64,000 nucleotides of DNA from Pygmaiobacter massiliensis. Its GTDB lineage: Bacteria > Bacillota > Clostridia > Oscillospirales > Ruminococcaceae. The position numbers and the translations under genes are program-made. The DNA is taken from positions 248,001 to 312,000 of the forward strand of contig NZ_OAML01000002.1 in NCBI RefSeq assembly GCF_900199435.1. Direction: 5' to 3'. Within the stretch, counting starts at the first letter, position 1. Each line of letters starts with the position of its first letter. Positions 61,473-64,000 of the stretch are shown here, piece after piece. Under the pieces are notes generated by a model. That model was not told where the DNA came from and searched no databases. It was given only the letters and a program-made list of their open reading frames with translations.

Positions 61473-61586
61473 ACAAACTAATAACCATTCAAACTAACAA
61501 CGCCAGTAGGAACTCGCAAAATAATATCGTCGATGATTCGCTACGTGACTATGGAAGGGAGGATACAATTTATCTCTCATTACATT

Positions 61587-62160
61587 TTAGTCTCTTCTGA
61601 ACAGATCTCGCGTATAAACTCTTTCTTGTACATCATCTAGGCAACTGTCATAGCGGTTTGTGATAATGGCGTTACATTGGCGCTTAAAATTTTTCAAATT
61701 ATTCTCCACTCGGCTGCCAAAAAAGGTCGTTCCCTCCTCTAATGTCGGTTCATATACAACGACGGTTGCGCCCTTGGCTTTGATGCGCTTCATAACGCCT
61801 TGGATGCTGGACTGACGGAAGTTGTCGGAATTAGACTTCATTGTCAAGCGGTATACGCCCACGACAACAGGCTTCTCTTTTTCTGCACTCCATACATCAT
61901 TAGCTTCGTAGCTTCCAGCAATTTCCAACACACGGTCAGCAATAAAATCTTTGCGTGTGCGGTTGCTTTCAACAATTGCCTCAATCAGATTCTCTGGTAC
62001 CTCAGCATAGTTTGCCAGCAGTTGCTTTGTATCCTTGGGTAGGCAGTAGCCACCATAGCCAAAGCTAGGATTATTGTATTGATCACCAATGCGCGGATCA
62101 AGGCAGACACCATTGATGATTTGCTGGGTGTTCAAGCCCTTCATTTCCGCATAGGTACAG
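61587..62160 (-). pseudogene. UDP-glucose 6-dehydrogenase fragment (C-terminal half)
   Basis: This fragment reads [32 protein letters not shown] and SVRTRKDF-like residues, then [20 protein letters not shown] and a C-terminus ending TRDLFRRD. That is the C-terminal half of UDP-glucose dehydrogenase, which makes UDP-glucuronate. The catalytic Cys lies in GGYCLPKD. The N-terminal NAD-binding half is missing because the upstream gene is fused at about 62155-62165 in another frame. Confidence 0.85.
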
Positions 62161-62979
62161 ATTCTCCGAGTGGTTGTTGCCAATATTGTAAAGCGCATAG
62201 GGTGGAATGGGCAGACCGTCCTCGCCATTTTTCTTTTCGGGTGGCTTTTTCATCACGCGAGCGATACCTTCCACAATATCGTCTATGTACGTGAAGTCGC
62301 GTTTACAGTTGCCATAGTTGAAGATTTGTATTGTCTCCCCTTTTAGCAGCTTGTTGGTAAAGCCGAAGTAGGCCATATCGGGGCGGCCTGCCGGGCCGTA
62401 CACCGTAAAGAAACGCAGCCCTGTACAGGGGATGTTGTAGAGCTTGGCGTAGGCATGAGCCATAAGCTCATTGGATTTCTTGGTGGCGGCATAAAGGCTG
62501 ACCGGGTTGTCCACCTTGTCATCCGTGGAATAGGGCACTTTTTTGTTGGTGCCGTATACGCTGGAGCTAGAGGCATAGACAAGATGCTGCACACCGGGCG
62601 CACCGTTATCATAGCTGTGTCGGCAGGCTTCGAGGATGTTATAGAAGCCCAGCATATTCGACTCTATGTAGGCATCCGGATTGGTAATGCTGTAACGCAC
62701 ACCAGCCTGTGCGCCGAGATTAACTACAATTTGCGGCTTGTATTCTTCAAAAATTTGGGAAATCAAGGTTTTATCGGCAAGGTTGCCTTTAATAAAGGTG
62801 AAATTCGGATATTTCTCAAGCTCAGCAAGGCGCGCTTCTTTGATGCGCACATTATAGTAAGCGTTCATATTGTCGAGGCCAACAACGATCATCCTCGGCT
62901 CCGTTTTTAAGAGCTGCTTTGCAAGATTGGAACCAATGAATCCGGCCACGCCTGTAATAAAAACAATTTTTTTCATCAT
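62161..62979 (-). pseudogene. UDP-glucuronate 4-epimerase, C-terminally truncated
   Basis: This short-chain dehydrogenase/epimerase has NAD motif TGVAGFIGSNL, YIESNMLGFYNIL, catalytic SSSSVYG and YAATK, and RFFTVYGPAGRPDMA. It would convert UDP-glucuronate to UDP-galacturonate. After NNHSENL the frame runs into the out-of-frame dehydrogenase and ends at 62098. About 60-70 C-terminal residues are missing, so activity is doubtful. Confidence 0.88.
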
Positions 62980-63069
62980 TTATCCTCGACAGTCTGTAGT
63001 CTAGTATCTATCAATTTTTTGACTTTTCTTCTTCAAACTCTTTTAGTGCGTTCTGCACATACTCCGTAG

Positions 63070-64000
63070 TCAATATTTTTTTACCGTGCCATCAACATCC
63101 AAACGGTTGGTGTTGTGGCTGGTGTAGCTTTCATCCGCCATGGTCTGCACTTCACCCTTGACCACAAACTTATCGTAGTTCAAATCGCGGCTGTCGGCAG
63201 CAACGCGGTAATATTTGCCCATGTCTTCGCTACGCAGGCGCTCCTCGCGGGCCATGAGGGTTTCATACAGCTTTTCTCCGTGGCGAGTGCCAATGATGCG
63301 GGTGCCGTGGTCGCCAAACAGTTGTTGCACTGCTTTCGCCAAATCGCCAATCGTAGAGGCATCTGCTTTCTGGATAAACAAATCGCCCGGGTTGGCGTGC
63401 TGGAATGCGAACATAACCAGATCGACAGCCTCATCCAAATTCATCAGGAAACGAGTCATATTGGGGTCGGTGATCGTGATTTCATGGCCGGCACGAATCT
63501 GGTCAACAAACAGCGGGATAACGCTGCCACGGCTGCACATAACGTTGCCATAGCGTGTGCAGCACAAGGTAGTGCCGCGCTCGGCGGCGACACGAGCGTT
63601 GGCATATACAATATGTTCCATCATAGCCTTGGAAATTCCCATGGCATTGATGGGATAGGCTGCCTTATCCGTAGACAGAAACACGATATTTTTGACATGG
63701 TTTTCGGTCGCAGCATGGATAACATTGTCTGTGCCGATAATGTTAGAACGAACAGCTTCCATCGGGAAAAACTCGCAGTTCGGAACTTCCTTGAGAGCAG
63801 CCGCGTGGAATATGTAATCAACGCCCGACATGGCATCGCGCAGGCCTTGAATATTGCGGACATCGCCAATGTAGAATTTCACCTTGCTGAAATATTTAGG
63901 GTAATCCGCCTGTAGTTCATGGCGCATATCATCCTGCTTTTTCTCGTCGCGGGAGAAGATGCGGATTTCACCGATGTCGCTGGTGAGAAAGTGTTTTAGG
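63070..64000 (-). CDS. FlaA1/CapD-type nucleotide-sugar dehydratase, partial at window edge
   Basis: This polysaccharide-biosynthesis enzyme acts on UDP-N-acetylhexosamine as a 4,6-dehydratase (or 4-epimerase). Its 5' end lies beyond the window. Visible motifs are IFSRDEKKQDDMR, FYIGDVRN, AAALKEVPNCE, FLSTDKAAYPINAMG with the catalytic region, RYGNVMCSRGSVI and ETLMAREE. The frame ends KK-Y. A run of seven A shifts the last 20 codons (ILTTEYVQNALKEFEEE) out of frame. One more A would restore them to a TGA near 63011. Confidence 0.85.
   Translation of the reverse strand, partial: LKHFLTSDIGEIRIFSRDEKKQDDMRHELQADYPKYFSKVKFYIGDVRNIQGLRDAMSGVDYIFHAAALKEVPNCEFFPMEAVRSNIIGTDNVIHAATENHVKNIVFLSTDKAAYPINAMGISKAMMEHIVYANARVAAERGTTLCCTRYGNVMCSRGSVIPLFVDQIRAGHEITITDPNMTRFLMNLDEAVDLVMFAFQHANPGDLFIQKADASTIGDLAKAVQQLFGDHGTRIIGTRHGEKLYETLMAREERLRSEDMGKYYRVAADSRDLNYDKFVVKGEVQTMADESYTSHNTNRLDVDGTVKKY

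Noticed and set aside
1-64000. CRISPR arrays, rRNA genes and riboswitches
   Set aside because: No regularly spaced repeats, rRNA-like sequence or recognisable riboswitch core was seen on either strand.

Overview
The window is a chromosomal segment of an endospore-forming, low-to-mid GC Firmicute of the class Clostridia. The sporulation genes spoIIGA, sigE, sigG, yqfC, yqfD, a YlbJ-like gene and a YlmC/YmxH-like gene, together with the order yqfC-yqfD-phoH-ybeY-dgkA-era-recO, point to a gut Oscillospirales/Ruminococcaceae-type organism. The species cannot be read from the sequence. AGGAGG-type ribosome sites, frequent GTG and TTG starts and TTGACA/TATAAT promoters fit this.

Region 1 (1-18143) is ancestral chromosome, mostly on the minus strand. 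It holds pyrH (cut by the window edge), a PadR regulator with a HAAS-type membrane partner, tsf, rpsB, a PRC-barrel protein, a HAD phosphatase, the spoIIGA-sigE-sigG sporulation cluster, mutS2, recO, era, dgkA, ybeY, phoH, yqfD and yqfC. A YlbJ-like membrane gene, a small cysteine-rich gene and a small membrane protein lie before a tRNA-Thr(CGT).

Region 2 (18175-55563) is a complete-looking siphovirus-type prophage of about 37 kb inserted in that tRNA-Thr gene. It is bounded by an exact 52-bp direct repeat that starts at the anticodon loop. From left to right it holds an integrase, conversion genes (4-TM protein, lipoprotein, PH-domain protein, CPBP protease), an ImmA/repressor pair, a divergent control region with repeated GTTNAAC sites, and an early/recombination/replication module. 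Next come a RinA/ArpU-like late regulator and an oppositely oriented nuclease-DGQHR plus Dam methylase pair. Then follow terminase, portal, a minor capsid protein with a toxin-like C-terminus and a candidate immunity gene, the capsid, tail and baseplate genes, amidase and holin. An AT-rich right-end cargo region holds three genes of unknown function.

Region 3 (55564-61586) is a decayed mobile region. It contains a second, frameshifted tyrosine integrase directly after attR, an excisionase-like gene, a recombinase-like protein that appears to lack the catalytic arginine, an IS3-family transposase with a nonsense codon, and a winged-helix Rep-like gene. Region 4 (61587-64000) is the edge of a surface-polysaccharide locus on the minus strand. 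A UDP-glucose dehydrogenase and a UDP-glucuronate epimerase have been fused out of frame by a deletion, and an FlaA1/CapD-type dehydratase has a one-base frameshift at its C-terminus.

The best candidates for undescribed biology are the prophage-borne nuclease-DGQHR/Dam pair (30534-33638), the capsid-linked toxin with its immunity candidate (38238-38713), the DUF2806/membrane-protein pair (53430-55281), and a structured RNA upstream of the tail chaperone (42806-42886).
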